Of a stretch of DNA of 64,000 bases, positions 10,762 through 23,661 are shown piece by piece. Origin of the DNA: Pachyseris speciosa (lineage: Eukaryota; Cnidaria; Anthozoa; Scleractinia; Pachyseridae); assembly GCA_016490735.1 (NCBI GenBank), contig JAEMWC010001619.1:20001-84000 (forward strand), written 5' to 3'. A model generated the notes under the pieces. The model saw only the letters and a list, made by a program, of their open reading frames with translations, did no database searches and had not been told where the DNA came from. The translations under genes were made by a program, and so were the position numbers. The first letter of the stretch is position 1. Each line of letters begins with the position of its first letter.

Positions 10762-11436
10762 GTAAGTTTTATTTGGAAAATAATTGACCAACGTACATCT
10801 GGAAATTCTTCTTTGATTAAAAAAAATGGAAACCTACAAATGAGCATTATTCAGTGATGTAAGATCATTAAAAAAAGAGACAGAAAATTAAAAAAAAAAA
10901 TGAAAATTTAATTAGTAAGACCCACACATTGAACATCATGATTCTCCATAAAGTACATTGCTGTAATTTCAAAGGTAATGTTAATCTTCTTTACAGAACT
11001 ATGATTATTTCTGAAGCAATGTTCACCAACGTTCTTCTCTATAAATAAATGATATATAAATAAATGATAATATTTGATACCTTAACTGTGAAAACGTTGT
11101 GGCTTTATTCATTACAGTTGTGTCTTGATAGGCGAGGGAAACACAGAAAACGAAAGAAAGGTGAGGAAAAGAAAAGAACAAAGAAACAGGAAAGAGGAAA
11201 AGAAAGGATAAGAGTGACCAAGATTAAGATATAGTCGAAATAAATAACCAAACCGTTTTTTAATACTGATCAGCTCATTGTATCTCGAATATAAAAAATG
11301 GCCTTGAAGAGATGTTGCCACTATTTGGAACTGAAAAGAGATAAACACCGAAAAGAAATTGCAATTTTGTTTGCAAATTCAGTTCGAAAATATTCAAGAC
11401 TTAAGGGTTAATCAATAACTCAGCCAGTATCATTAA

Positions 11437-11659
11437 ATGAAGGGCTTGGTGGAAAACTATGCTAAGTGGATTTTTAGGTGAACGCGTTTTTTGGCCCGTG
11501 TTTTCTTGAAGACTAAGCGCAAAGCAGCGAAAAAGAATACAGAGCAATGTTTACCACATAAAAACAAGCCTGTATGCAAAAAACCAGCAATTATGGAGCA
11601 AAATAAAAAAAAAAACTCCCAAAAATCCACTTAGCATAGTTTTCCACCAAGCCCTTCAT
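11437..11659. mobile_element. MITE with perfect 39-bp terminal inverted repeats
   Basis: Arms 11437-11475 and 11621-11659 are exact reverse complements (starting ATGAAGGGCTTGG) around 145 bp of AT-rich filler. Non-coding. The perfect arms suggest recent origin. No clear target duplication. Confidence 0.8.
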
Positions 11660-13010
11660 AAGTCTGTCTTATTAACATTCATGAAGCAATGCCTAAGGGT
11701 ATTCTTTATTGAAAACTAAGCGCCAAATGCTCGTAACTGAAGAGTAAAACTGAAACTGGACATAAAATGATTGAGAGGTGGAAAGGATTGTTCCATAGTG
11801 TGACGTAGACTAAACGTTTTGGCGGTTAAAACATCGATACTTACGCGACGTATATGTTGGAGCTCCTTCTCGATCCACGCTAGCTTGTTTGATTTAATCG
11901 AATTATGTCAGCTTGCCTGTTTGCTCGGTGGTCGAAGGACATCATGAAGTCTGTAGACCCGCAAGTCTAACACGGCTGAAATAAGCCAGTTGTGTTTTCT
12001 CTGCTTGCCAACCCACGAAGAGATATATTAATTTGACTCTCTGGTTTGGGAGTAGAGATTAAGAGCCGGGCAGAAAAAAAACTCTGAAAGCATCTCTCGT
12101 CTAAAAAGCGGCTCGGCTTTGCTAGTCTCGGTCCATTTCTGAAAGGTTGTCGTGCTAGAATTTCCGAAAAGGAGAGGTGTTTTCGGAGTTTAGGGCAAAA
12201 AACTCAGCGACATTTGCAGAGTGTGCTTCGCTCGCGGAGGGCATAACATTCCCACAATTCATTGCGGCCGAAGTGGGCGCTGTCTCGCGGGCCACCGAAG
12301 TCGGGAAAGACTTTGTCAAAATTCGGAAACATTACGGAGAATTCATCCGAGAGAGGGAAAAAAATCAGCATGACAAGAAGTCCGTCCGTTTTCGATGAGT
12401 ATCTTGAAAACAATCCAGGGAAAAGTTGCATTGGCGCGCGTGGCAAATATTACCAAGTGCGGAATATACTCGTGGTCGGTCGTCGAGTTGTTGTGTAAAC
12501 ACATGTATAGCAGGTAGACATGCTTCCGAATTTCAACATATAAATCAGTTTTGAATTATTTATTACATTTCTGATGCACTGTTTGTCACAACTTGAGTTC
12601 GTAGCGATAGTTATCTCCGCAGTACATGACAAAATTCTTGCAAGCAAAATGCTGCAGAGCCAATCAGAAGTAGGGGTTCCCACGATGTTGATTTCACGCA
12701 CGAAGGATGCGTACAATTATTAGCACATAATAATTAATAAAGCACTTGGCTATTTATTTTGAAACATCACAGCATCTCATCTCGTTTGTTTTCACTTAAA
12801 ACACGCATCCTTTGCTGGGTCTGTTATCACTTACTACTGCTTAAAATGCACAATTAGGAGAAATTATGGCTTGTATTACTGAATAAATAGTGTGAATGAT
12901 ATATGAAATGAATCATATATGAACTGCGGAAATGAAATCAAATGAAGAATGATCCTCGCAGTTGTGAACGCAATTTATGCAATTGCGAAAAGAAGCCTGA
13001 AAAAATTCAG

Positions 13011-13057
13011 GACTTCAACGGGGTTTGAACCCGTGACCTCGCGATTACCGGTGCGAT

Positions 13058-13083
<26 letters not shown>
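13011..13083 (-). repeat. tRNA-like head of SINE A
   Basis: Same cloverleaf as 1483-1555, with the unusual anticodon arm TCGC-ACCGGTAATC-GCGA. Confidence 0.7.
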
Positions 13084-13098
<15 letters not shown>

Positions 13099-13433
13099 AG
13101 GTCAATTGTAGGTTCATATGTTCCCGTGAAAGAAATGAGTGTGAATGATATATGAAATGAATCATATATGAACTGCGGAAATGAAATCAAATGAAGAATG
13201 ATCCTCGCAGTTGTGAACGCAATTTATGCAATTGCGAAAAGAAGCCTGAAAAAAAAAACCCCGTTGAAGTCCTGAATTTTTTTCAGGCTTCTTTTCGCAA
13301 TTGCATAAATTGCGTTCACAACTGCGAGGATCATTCTTCATTTGATTTCATTTCCGCAGTTCATATATGATTCATTCCATATATCATTCACACTCATTAC
13401 TTTCACGGGAACATATGAACCTACAATTGACCT

Positions 13434-13448
<15 letters not shown>

Positions 13449-13474
<26 letters not shown>

Positions 13475-13521
13475 ATCGCACCGGTAATCGCGAGGTCACG
13501 GGTTCAAACCCCGTTGAAGTC
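13449..13521 (+). repeat. tRNA-like head of SINE A, inverted copy
   Basis: Same sequence as 13011-13083 in the opposite orientation. Confidence 0.7.
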
Positions 13522-13609
13522 CTGAATTTTTTTCAGGCTTCTTTTCGCAATTGCATAAATTGCGTTCACAACTGCGAGGATCATTCTTCATTTGATGAAT
13601 AAATAGTGT

Positions 13610-14488
13610 TGTTGATGAACGCAACGATTTTAGACCGTGACGTTTTATATCTTGTCATTCATGCTGTACTGATAATCGACACTTGATTATCCACCGTAGC
13701 GAAGGGAAATAGTGATGAGTCACACTTAACCGAAAAGGCACTAAAAAATCCTCCTGCTGATTCCCTGCTGTCAATTGTAACTGAAACTTAATGGAGGTGA
13801 AACTCTTTCCTATCTCATGAGGAACTCGAGAAGGTACTCTAGTGTCCCTGAGCGTAGTCCGACGCGCATAAATCGCAGCTTTTTTCCCTGATCCAAATCT
13901 CTATGATTATATTTTAATGGCTAATTAATGCGGTCGAGGCTTCAGTAATCGCCGTTAATTTGATGATGTACAACGTTTGCATTCAAGGTATCATTCCCGT
14001 TATGCCGTATATTCAAAACGTTTACGCAAAGTGATTTTGCTTAAAAAGAACACTGTGTTCTTAACGCCATTTCTAAGTACATTGTTTTCTTTGAACAGAG
14101 CGTCTTCGTTGAACACCCTAAGGCTTTGTGCTAGTGTTTGAGGTACAGTGCACACTATTAATATACAGCTTCCATATAACTTTTAATATCAACGATGTGG
14201 AAAACACTGAGAAGTTTGCCAAAGCCTATCCACACTACGCTAAACAAAAATCAGTTATTGAAAACGCTACAGAAGGTAATCAAAGTGAAATTGAAGACAA
14301 ACTTTTGAAAACAAAAAACGAGATTCAAATGACCTGATTGAAAGCGTCATAATGACAACGTCTTAAACACAACTTCCTGAATCCGTATGTCCTATTTTTG
14401 ATAGTAAAACATATTGAAAAAGTATGAGAAAAAAGGAAAAATACTCTCGCTTACCAATTACGGTGTTCTGACACAATGCAGTTATAGT
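13610..14488. other. Non-coding transposon interior
   Basis: No gene supported. Lies downstream of the transposase and may include its 3' UTR. Confidence 0.4.
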
Positions 14489-15640
14489 TTAAGGAAGAAA
14501 AATGTCTAGATCTAACACAAGGCGAAACTTTTTCCCTTCGCTGAGCTGGTCTCTCACTTGAGATAAATCCACGAGTTCAGGTGCGAAGTAGGGATGTCGA
14601 GTGATTACGCAAGTGGTACGTGCGTGATAATAGTGTGCCCTTTCTCTGCTGACTGTATACACGAATGGCTGTGTGGGATTTCCTGTGGGATATTGATATC
14701 GCTCCATATGTTTGAGTATCAAATTGTTCGGTGGACCAGTTTGTTTTGAGATCTCTCCTCTACAAGCAGTGCACTTGCGAATGTTGCCGTGACGGAATTC
14801 TAGTAGAAATGGATTATTGTTGTGGTAGAGCTCATTAAACAAACGTGGCTGTTGTTGAAGCTCTTGCATCTGTGACCTTGGTAAGAGAGCTCGGGGGCTG
14901 TAATTTGGCTGTTGATGTGGTTGTGATACAAGTCTCTGTTCTTGACAGACCTGTACTTGTTGTTGTGCCAATATTGGTGGAGGCGGATGGTACACCTGAG
15001 ATACCTGCTGTGAGCTGAACAAGTGAGTTTGATCAATGGTATGTGTTAATTCCTGAGGTAGACCGGTCTGTGTTTGCTGAATTATTGGAATTAGAGGCTG
15101 GACGGCGTCATGTGACTGTGTTTGATGTGACATGGATGGCTTTGAATGGATGGTGTGCTGTATTTCCAATAAATTAGCTGATATATCCTGCCCTTCCGAC
15201 TGGTTGGCATGTTTACTGGCTGTCGCAAGAGTGGCTGATGAAGTTGTTGCCCTCGTTGTTGTGTGGGTAGTTGTCGACTTAGGCGTTCGAGGCGGCCTCT
15301 CTCCTTTTCGTCCTCTTCCACGCGGCATGTCAGCTGATACCAGATTCGACAAATTTATGGCGTTGCTTCCTTGATTGCGCCTCAGCTTTTTCAGCCAACT
15401 GTAAAACTTAGGCTGAACATTCTGGTGCTCCGCGTAGACAATGGAGTGCGAGCAAATTAACAGGCTCTTGTTGTTTGCACAGTTACAAACAATTCTGCCT
15501 GAACTGTACGCGTTCACGATATGTGGGTTTCGGTCATTAGACTTGCTCGGAATGAGAATCGATCCGTCCGAGTTTGGAATTGCGATGACCTGTTGGGGAT
15601 CTTGCAAAATCGTTGCTGCCTTTTGTGTCATTCCAGTCAA
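14489..15640 (-). pseudogene. MULE transposase C-terminal part with SWIM zinc finger
   Basis: The frame opens one nucleotide out of register with the catalytic part upstream, so a frameshift near 15655 splits the gene. Near its start is a SWIM motif (CNCANNKSLLICSH, a CxC...CxH zinc site) typical of Mutator-like transposases. A basic RGRGRKGERPPR patch, a long Gln/His/Thr-rich low-complexity linker and a C-terminal globular segment with a CTACRGEI cysteine pair follow. SWIM probably contacts DNA or protein partners. Apart from the frameshift it is intact. Confidence 0.8.
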
Positions 15641-16974
15641 TGTGGAAAGTGGTAACCAATTCCATGCAAGATACGATCAAGAATCGGATTCTGTGTACTT
15701 TGTACTGGTTGTGGCGCTTGTGACAGAGAGCTTTCTTGTGCCTCTGATAACCTCGTCTCGTGTACTTTTTGCAAAGCTTTCTTCCGTTGCTTCGATGTCA
15801 TTTTAACCCAGTCGTCTGGGGAAATAAGGATGTGCTTGAAGGCCTCTCTGACTCGGTACGGACCTTGGTCGATTACTGCCATCTCAAGGTCGTTTTGCTG
15901 GCGCTGAATCAGCTTCTGCAGTGATTGAACAAATTCAAATTCACTGACGCGTGCCTTGCGTGTATCTTCGTGAACGAAATCTTGAACTAGCTTGTTGCTT
16001 CTCTCGGACGGGTTGGTCGTAAACCTGTCGGGTGGCCTTCCTAAGCCTGCTTGCTCTCTAGCACTGGCGCCAAGGCGTCTAAGCACTTTGGTTGCTTTAT
16101 TATTCATAAACCATAGGTAAGCCTCTTTACCTGGCTCTCCAGCTTTGTTCCATCTTTCCTTTAACCCAGCCAAGTGAAGCTGAAACTCCTCTTTCTCCCT
16201 GAAGTCTACCAGACCACTTGCAGATTCATCGTCGCAACTTCTCCCAAAGACATCTTTGAGAAACTGCTCTTGGTAGGCTGAAGGAACAGACAAGGCTTTA
16301 AACTTCGACTTGAGGGTATTCTGCATGTGTCTCTCACAAAGTAAATGTATAGCACAGTCGAAGGTTTCCTCGGATGCCTGGATAAGTGCGGTTTCATCGT
16401 CAGTGTCAAAAGCCAAAAGTTGTTTCGTTGCAGGATTCAGGGATGCCAGGCTGTTGCTGAGATACTTGTATGACTGGATGGTTTTCTTGTGATGTAGGAG
16501 CACCGGGCCGATGAGGGTAGGGTGCTTCCCATCTCGACGATTTTCTAGCAGGAGATGCTTGTACGAAATGATAGTGACGTTGAATTGCCCCAGATTAAAG
16601 GTTGCATCTACGTACAATGGATGGAATTCTATGGGATCCGTGCAAAACCGAGCAATATCGTTCATTTGTCGGTTATCTGCCAAGAAACAGGCTGGCTCTG
16701 GTGCACATTTAACCTCACGGAGGAACGCGGTTTCTTGAAAACAACTTTGCCTTTTGCACTCTAGAAGCAAATCGGACCATGCATCTTTTCTGTGGGATGA
16801 AATTTCCTGCTTTGGGACGAAGGAAGAGCGTCTTGAGAGGTAAGATGCTTGTTTTGTACTTTTGGGGAGTTCGCCTAACCCTTTAACCACTGACAAGTTC
16901 CCTTTCTCTTCCATTATGGTGTGGAATGCAGCGCTGGGCCCTTTATTTTGATCACCGAGCGCCTTGAGTCTCAC
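15637..16974 (-). pseudogene. MULE transposase catalytic domain
   Basis: An RNase H-fold DDE transposase of the Mutator superfamily. LYVDATFNLGQF gives the first Asp, LAFDTDDETALIQA the second and NPSERSNKLVQDF the Glu. Between the second Asp and the Glu are CERHMQNTLKSKF and an all-helical insertion ending in WFMNNKATKVLRR. The start is probably an exon boundary rather than a start codon, since the N-terminal part lies at 17650-18318. The reading frame shifts just before the SWIM part. It would excise and insert the element by cut-and-paste. Confidence 0.85.
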
Positions 16975-17649
16975 CTGACCATCGTGCTTTCACAGGTTCT
17001 AACGTATCCTTTTTGATTTACCTTTGCATTTTTGTGAGGCTTCAAACTGATTGGATGTTCATCACCGGTAAAAGAGTACTGGATAATGCAATAATTACTC
17101 AGATTGCCTTCCTCATCTGTATGACAGATAAAAAAGGAAACCATTTTATATTAATTGAAATAATACGATGCCATTATTAGGCGCTTTTGTTTTAGACTAT
17201 TCCAGAAGCTGCTTTAGAACCAATTCCCTTTGGAATGATTCAGGAATAAGATTTCACTCTGCTTAATACTAATTAAGACTGAAGAGATGACAATTTTACT
17301 TTACAACAAGAAATGTGTTGTATTTTTATTTTATAAACTGGAATAAAACTGACCCATGAGTCTACGCTTTATCACGTCTCGATATTTTCAGTATGCACCT
17401 AAATTGTTGCAGAGAAAGACATCGATTTTCCATCGCCCAGAATAAGTTCATCGCTTAGCATTCCTCCTCAAACCTACCCCCCGACCCCACTTCCTACCAC
17501 CGCTCAAAAAAATTCCCGTTTATAACTACCAGGGGCTTACGAAACTGTAAATCATCCTAAATATTGTTAGTTAATGTTTGGAACTTTCAAGAAACAAAGA
17601 AGCCGACTCCACTGCAACCACCTTACAAGAAAAATATAGATAATCGGTA
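16975..17649 (-). other. Probable intron of the MULE transposase
   Basis: On minus, CGGTGAGTACC at about 17650 is a good splice donor after the N-terminal exon. The catalytic exon opens near 16985 after an AG. No coding is seen between them. Confidence 0.55.
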
Positions 17650-18318
17650 CTCACCGATTAGAGTATCAATACGTTTGCGAAAGTCATTGCAGACGTCATG
17701 ATTTAGTCGGTAATAACCCCGCTTAAGAAAAACCCTTCTTTCATTTTCGTTGATGGCATCTCGTTCTGAAACAGAACGTATTAATGTATCTTCACCATCA
17801 GTGGAAAGAGCCATGGCAAACTTCATGTTACTGTTCTTACGCCAGCTGCCTGCATCGTCACATTTGATATCCCCGGGGCTTTCAAGACCACCCAGATGAA
17901 CGACAAACGTGGCATTTCTTTGGACTCTTAAGGGCACTCGCTCACAGACGTACTTTGCATCGGGATTCAGGAGGACTTTCACTGTTTCTATAGGGTTCTT
18001 CACGGTCTTTTCACGGCTATAGACTGGGACTCGGCCATCCCAGTTGTGCTACTCTATTGCGCCTTGATCTGCTTGATGTTCCTTTTGAGAACCTTCTTCG
18101 TTGATTTCAGAATCGTCATCGTCAGAATTATCAACGTCATCCACATTTAAATCCCCTTTGTGACAAGCATCAAGCCCGAATAACCTTTTGGGCTTTTTAG
18201 ATTTTGGCGACTGTTGCAGCTGTCGATGCCCTCTATCTTTTATAGGCGTTCTTTTTAAGGCCGCAGTAACTTTTCTTACACTGAAAAAAAATTGAAAAAG
18301 AACTTTTACCTTCGACAC
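17650..18318 (-). pseudogene. MULE transposase N-terminal region, in-frame TAG
   Basis: Two pieces in one frame. 18049-18318 is basic then acidic (KSKKPKRLFG, NSDDDDSEINEE) and ends in TAG. The frame continues through 18003 with VCERVPLRVQRNATFVVHL, DIKCDDAGSW and RGYYRLNHDVCNDFRKRI, which resembles the N-terminal region of cnidarian MULE proteins. A donor site follows at about 17650. The amber codon makes this copy probably inactive. Confidence 0.6.
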
Positions 18319-18785
18319 ATATCGGAGAATTGTTCAAGACACAGCTTAAACCAAGCCGTATTGGTGTTGTACGACTAAAGCTTCCCCAGATTTAAAAGAA
18401 AATTTCGTGTAAAAGGCTATAGCTACAATTAGCTCTCTTTGGTTTGTTTTCGTATTCTAAGTGACTCCTTCTCTTTCTCCTCAATAAAAGAACGAGCAGC
18501 AAGGTCTCATCGTATTCGTCTATGTCCGCTATGGTGGAATAAAATTTCGCGCCACAAGGCAGTCTTGAGACTGTACCTAAACCAGCCTTTATACTAAAGG
18601 TACTTTGCATCACAGGGCTGATAGCTACTACGGATAACTGCGGATGAAACTTTGTCAAGGCCAAAACGGGTATAATTCGCGCGAACCAAAAAGAGAAATT
18701 AGATTGAGCTGTGGAGATTCACAATTGAAATAGATACTAATGGCAGCCGTACATAGTCCCTCTACATCTTAATCTCCTTCGCAGC

Positions 18786-19068
18786 CGTTATTAGGGTCGT
18801 CACGTAACACTCCTCCCCACTAACGCCTGCTCACTCGAGCTCTATATTCCTTTCCTTCTCTTGCAGAGAACCAATGAAATGCATTTAATTGTTAGCAGCT
18901 GCGCCAATCATATTTCTCGTTCTATTTGCCGCAAAAAACACAACAAGACCGGGACTAGCACCAGGTTTCCACAAAATGGAAGCCTGCTTCTTATTGGTCA
19001 GTTTGAGGGAAAGGAATGCAGAGCTCTAGTGAGCAGCCGTTAGCGTTGCTTGCCGACCTAATAATGGC
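18786..19068. mobile_element. Foldback MITE
   Basis: Arms 18786-18858 and 19008-19068 are inverted copies sharing TTAGGKCG...CGTTAGTGGG/CTAACGGC and TGCTCACTNGAGCTCT motifs. Non-coding. Confidence 0.6.
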
Positions 19069-20744
19069 TTCGAAGGAAACTATCTACATCTCTTCTTCGC
19101 TATTTTTTTTTTACTCCAATTAATTGCGACTCGCCAAAATACAATATATATTGACAGTCTTAATGGCATCCGCCAAGTTCATTAAGGTTCTCCTCCAACT
19201 TGTATTCGGTGGATGTTTTACGCACTCATCATGGACGGTCGAACGATTGCTGTGGTATTCATTTTAGCTCTCCTTCTAGGCGAAAACTGACAAATGAACT
19301 GGTTACAAACATTTAGAGTAACCTCAAAACTGTTTTCCTTAGGCACCGCACCTGAACTTCGTATTGCCTACTGTCTTAAAATTATTAACAGTAGACTTCA
19401 ACATTACCTTTCATTGATGGAAGAGTCGCCTTTTCGTAAAGTTTGTGAAGAAAACGCCGGTGGCAACTCAGCTTCTGAGTCCGAAAAGTTAAAAAGATAG
19501 GAAAACAAACGTTCTAGGTTGTTTATGGGCCTTCGGGAATAGTTCGAAGTGCAAACAATTCAAACCAAAATTCACATAAAAAATACTGCAATTAAAGGCT
19601 GTCTCCTGGTTATCATAACGAGCAGACCAGAATAATCCCAGATTTGATTTGATTGGCCGGCTACGATAAGTGTCAAGGGACACTTGCTTGGATTTTGTAA
19701 GACCGCACCGTGCAATGTCTTATTGAGCGAATGACGCCGGCTCCCTTTCTTGCCTCTGAATGACCTTTGACAGTGCTGCCAGTTTTTTTATTGTTTTTGA
19801 TTCAACTTTGAGTACTTTGCCATATAGTAGTTATGATGTACTTCCATCATCATGCGACATTTTCCGGAATCTCTAAGTTCTTCTAAGTTTCAATGCTTTT
19901 CAAGTTTTCAGAGGTGTAGAATTCTCTAGCCCTCCCCCTTCCACCCCTGCCTCCTTTTCCTTTAAGCCCAATACCTGCTTTGGACCAGGACGACCAAAGA
20001 AGTACTCAATTTCCGCATTTTGTACAAAACACGAAGTTTGTCTAAGAACAAGCCGTAGACTATGAGCATTCTCTCTTCCCTTTCAATCGCGCGTCGTGTT
20101 TTTATGCAATGAGGCAAATATATTCTCTTTGACTAATCCCTGAAACGAAAGAGGGAATGCGGGTAGGCTAAACAAGCCGATTAATCCATTTGAACTCTCG
20201 CCGAGAGCTAAGCATGTCATAAAATGGCTTTCAAAACTGGCGGTGAGTAGAGCTAATAAAGCGCACCTTTAATGCGTGGAAAGAGGGAGAGGTGCCAGCC
20301 GAGCATGTAACTTTTGTTGCCAACGCATGGCGAGTTGCCAACGCATGGCGAGTGATGCGAAGAACTAAGAAAAGCGAAAGTAGAGAGAATTATTAATTGT
20401 GTGTGTACTAAATATGCTTTTTATGACTCAATATTGAGCGATCTAATTATAGTTGAGGGATAATCTTACAAAAAGACTTACCTTTCTTTGTCGGTTATCA
20501 CCAGCGGGTGTTCCTTATCTAGGGTTAAGACAATAATATTCATTTTAATCGTCAATTTAAACAAAGCTAAAGGAAGCCTTCAAAGGAAAAGCAGTGTTCA
20601 ATAACATATCAATCGACTAACCTTGACCAGTGTCAGACATGGCTGGCTAAACAGTAAACGTGCTCGTGACGTGACATCTGTTCGAGTGCTAAACCTGGCA
20701 CAAATTCGTTACAGGAATTAGCCCAGAATTTTCCACGCAACGAG
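19069..20744. other. Transposon interior, nothing recognised
   Basis: AT-rich with short open frames only. GCCAACGCATGGCGAGT is repeated in tandem at 20320-20355. No gene supported. Confidence 0.4.
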
Positions 20745-21614
20745 CTATTATTAGTGCGTGCACGATTTTATCTTCGTGTGTATGTGGGGACCTCTACTTC
20801 TGATTGGCTCAGCTACATTTTGCTTGCAAGAATTTTATCGTCACGAACGCAAGTTGTGACAAACAGTGCATCAGAAATGAAATAAATAATTAAAACTCTG
20901 GAAAAAAGAATAACCCACAGAAACCTTGTACTCATTACGGATCACAAAATGCTCTCGTTCTTATCGATTTTCATTTATTTCTTATTCCAATTATTTTGGG
21001 ATGTTGTCAGAGAAAAATATTCAATTTCCTCTTTATTGTTTTATATTTTATTTGTATTATATATGGTATTTTTGTACTCGTTTGTATTTATATCATTTTT
21101 ATTCATCTGTTTGTAATATTTCTTCTTTTTCCCATTTTTCCATTTCCCATTTTTTCTTTTTGATGACTCCGCACTCCGCACTCCGCACTCCGCACTCCGC
21201 GTTTTAGGAACAACTCCATTCACGCATTAAATTTAAAGAACAAGTCTGGTGAGAAATTTTCGCTTTTATCGGTTTAAGAAACCTCAAAATCCTTTATCTT
21301 TACTTTAAGTATCAAAAGAAATTATTCCGAACTATAAATAGGAGAAAAAAGAAGTCAAAACCAAATACTGTCCGTTCTACCGACGAAAATGCATTGCATC
21401 ATTTTCATCCCGGTAACCGGGCTGGAGTGCTCATACGGCAAAAATTCCCGCCCGGTTACCGAGATCTCGGTTGGAAAAACCGAGATCTCGGTTGGAAAAA
21501 CCGAGATCTCGGCAACCGGGCCAGCCCTTCGCTCTCATATGAACGCGTAGAAATTTTTACAAAGCATATAGCGATAAGGCGAGATCTCGGTATCCGGGCT
21601 CATATGAAGAGGCC
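20745..21614. repeat. Right inverted arm of MULE element
   Basis: Inverted homology to 12530-12720 and 10397-10719. Ends in ...GGGCTCATATGAAGAGGCC, matching the left terminus. Confidence 0.65.
21459..21512. repeat. 21-bp tandem repeat CCGAGATCTCGG
   Basis: Two and a half copies of CCGAGATCTCGG + TTGGAAAAA inside the right arm. Each unit contains a perfect 12-bp palindrome. The left arm lacks the tandem copies. Confidence 0.8.
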
Positions 21615-22085
21615 TTTACACTTTACACAACAGACACTACGCTACATTTATGTATTTCAAATTTATGCGTTAAATTCGATGCGTCTGAAATCCGACGTCT
21701 AAACTCAACACGCTTTTCAGGAAAATACGCTATAGAAATTTCTTAATTAATTGATGGAAATTTGAAAACACCTCAAATTTGCCATTTTCAGACTGGATTG
21801 GTTTGCTCTAAAATAGATTAGAGTAAGCTTTCAAGCTCTAAACATGTTTTCTATCATCTTGTCTGTGAAATAAACGTGATTTGTGATGTTTTAGATCATT
21901 ACGATTGATTGAAACGAAGTTTGACAGAAAGCCTACCTTGTAAATTTTGGTAATTTATGCAGCATACTATTATCGCGTTCATTTCTCTTTTCGCTCGTCT
22001 CTCTCGACCAAATCTAGTGCAGGCTCGAAAAGTAAGACCAATTTCTCCCATTGAACATCGACTTACTAGGGATGTTTCAGCTGTT

Positions 22086-22445
22086 TTAAACCACGGATGA
22101 TGGTGGATTCGATCCGCATGTACTCGATAAACACGTTCGTGGTATTTGTAGTTTCTGTCTTTGATGCTGTAAAATCCATCCATTGGGGTTTATTGAGGAA
22201 ATTACATGAATCACGATTTTATGCACTAAACAAATACGCGCTTGTAAACACAAAGAATAAAGCATTCGGCTATAATCGATCCATACATCTTCAGTCGGCA
22301 TGAAGTTTCGGGAAGACGTGTAGATCGGAAATGGAAGGGGAGACTGCTGACCGGATGTCCAAGACAAACTTCGTGTTACACTTATGAGGAACAGCCATAT
22401 TTTAAAATAAGAATTTTTAACGTTTGGTGGTGATATTGTAACCAA
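22086..22445 (-). other. Possible coding fragment, unknown
   Basis: A 119-codon frame and an overlapping second frame (21899-22183). The sequence HPWFKTAE and RVYRVHADRIHH looks protein-like, but no family is recognised and the frames conflict. Listed as uncertain. Confidence 0.15.
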
Positions 22446-23661
22446 TGGTTTTACAAGATTGGATCGGGCAGTTATATTATAAATCTGACACGGAATTTTT
22501 GCGACTTGAATCAGTTGCTGGATTTAAAAGGCTTTGTTCTAACTTATCTTAAGATCCTTTGTAAAGATAATGTCAAATCTCAGTGTCAGTGTCTGGGCAA
22601 CCAACACTTCAAATTCAAAGTGCTGCACGTTTGACCCGGGGAGGGGTACTCCCTTGTTTGGCCTAAACGGGTATGTGCCGTCAGACAAGGTATGGTTTTC
22701 AGGGTCTTGAATCCTAATTAAACAGGGTATGCAATTTCGCTTTTTAGTGTCCTCAACAGGGTGTCTTTCTGGACCAGTAGCCTTGAACACAGTGTGAACG
22801 TTTGTCGTGCGAGCTCTACATGACCTACATGTGTCTGTACCAACAACATTTTCAAAAACATCGAATTCTATGATGTCAGTTACAGAAAAACACTTTCTGT
22901 ATGTGAAACGAAAAATAATAGGATAATGGTTACGAATAATTAAAGGTCTCTATTCTTAAACAGATTATAAAAATGAATGGATTTTTAATAGAAATTGAAC
23001 TGAGTGGAGTGCAAATTCGTAGACTACACGTCATTTGAAATCATAAGTATGATTTCAGACCAGCATTGCATCGCACAAATTTCAATTACCATTTCTTACA
23101 CTCGTTTTGAAATCATACATTTTTTGGTCAATATTATTAATTGTTTATTCACATCAGGAAACCGAGGTTATCATTTCGATAGGTTAAAAAAAGGATGTTT
23201 TAGAACAAAAAATAATGCGATTCGCGAATAAATTCCACTGTCGAGAGCCAATCAGATTGCATACATTCCCAGTGATTTCAAAATGGGCGTAATAATGTCT
23301 TTCAAAGGGTTAGGGTTTGAAAGCCTCGCCAGCACATCTCCACCCAAATTTTCATTAATCCCACCCCCACCACCAGCCCTCACCATTGTTTTGACTATTA
23401 CATCTGTTAACGGGACGTGTGATAGTTTAGCGGAGACATAAAAAAATGGGTTGAACTTCGTAAATTACAGTCCCTGAAATGACACGAACATGAAATTAGT
23501 TTAAATGTCCACATACTGTTACTGACCCAGTTGCATTTGCTAAGCTAGGCGTAACCCTTATAATTTCTACACTGTATGATGTTCATAGGTTATTGAGTCA
23601 CTGAAAGGAGTTCTCAACAAGCGGTGTGCAAACAAAACGGTTTTCATACTGTAAGTAAAGA

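Larger units (their letters stand above)
12894..13596. mobile_element. tRNA-like SINE A array: tandem minus units, then inverted unit
   Basis: One insertion bounded by a 13-bp target duplication GAATAAATAGTGT (12881-12893 and 13597-13609). It contains a full 249-bp unit in minus orientation starting at 12891, a second truncated minus unit from 13140 to about 13250, then an inverted unit to 13596. The minus tRNA-like segment is 13011-13083 and the plus one 13449-13521. Confidence 0.8.
10255..21614 (-). mobile_element. MULE-type DNA transposon, composite, about 11.4 kb
   Basis: Outer ends are inverted copies of GGCCTCTTCATATGAGCCCGG (10255-10275 and 21594-21614). Inverted homology extends inward: 10397-10719 pairs with 20897-21200, and 12530-12720 pairs with 20745-20896. 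On the right the two blocks are contiguous; on the left 1.8 kb separates them. A Mutator-like transposase gene lies between them on minus. No convincing 9-bp target duplication was found at the ends, so the exact termini are uncertain. It contains a MITE (11437-11659), a SINE array (12894-13596) and another foldback (18786-19068). Confidence 0.65.

Noticed and set aside
10312..11348. Several Phe/Leu-rich minus frames
   Set aside because: Low-complexity translations of A/T-rich arm sequence and the GAGTGCG minisatellite; the mirrored right arm gives similar false frames.
18392..18664. 90-codon minus frame with LLLVLLLRRKRRSH
   Set aside because: Recalls Harbinger N-termini, but no DDE or Myb-like part is nearby, so not supported.
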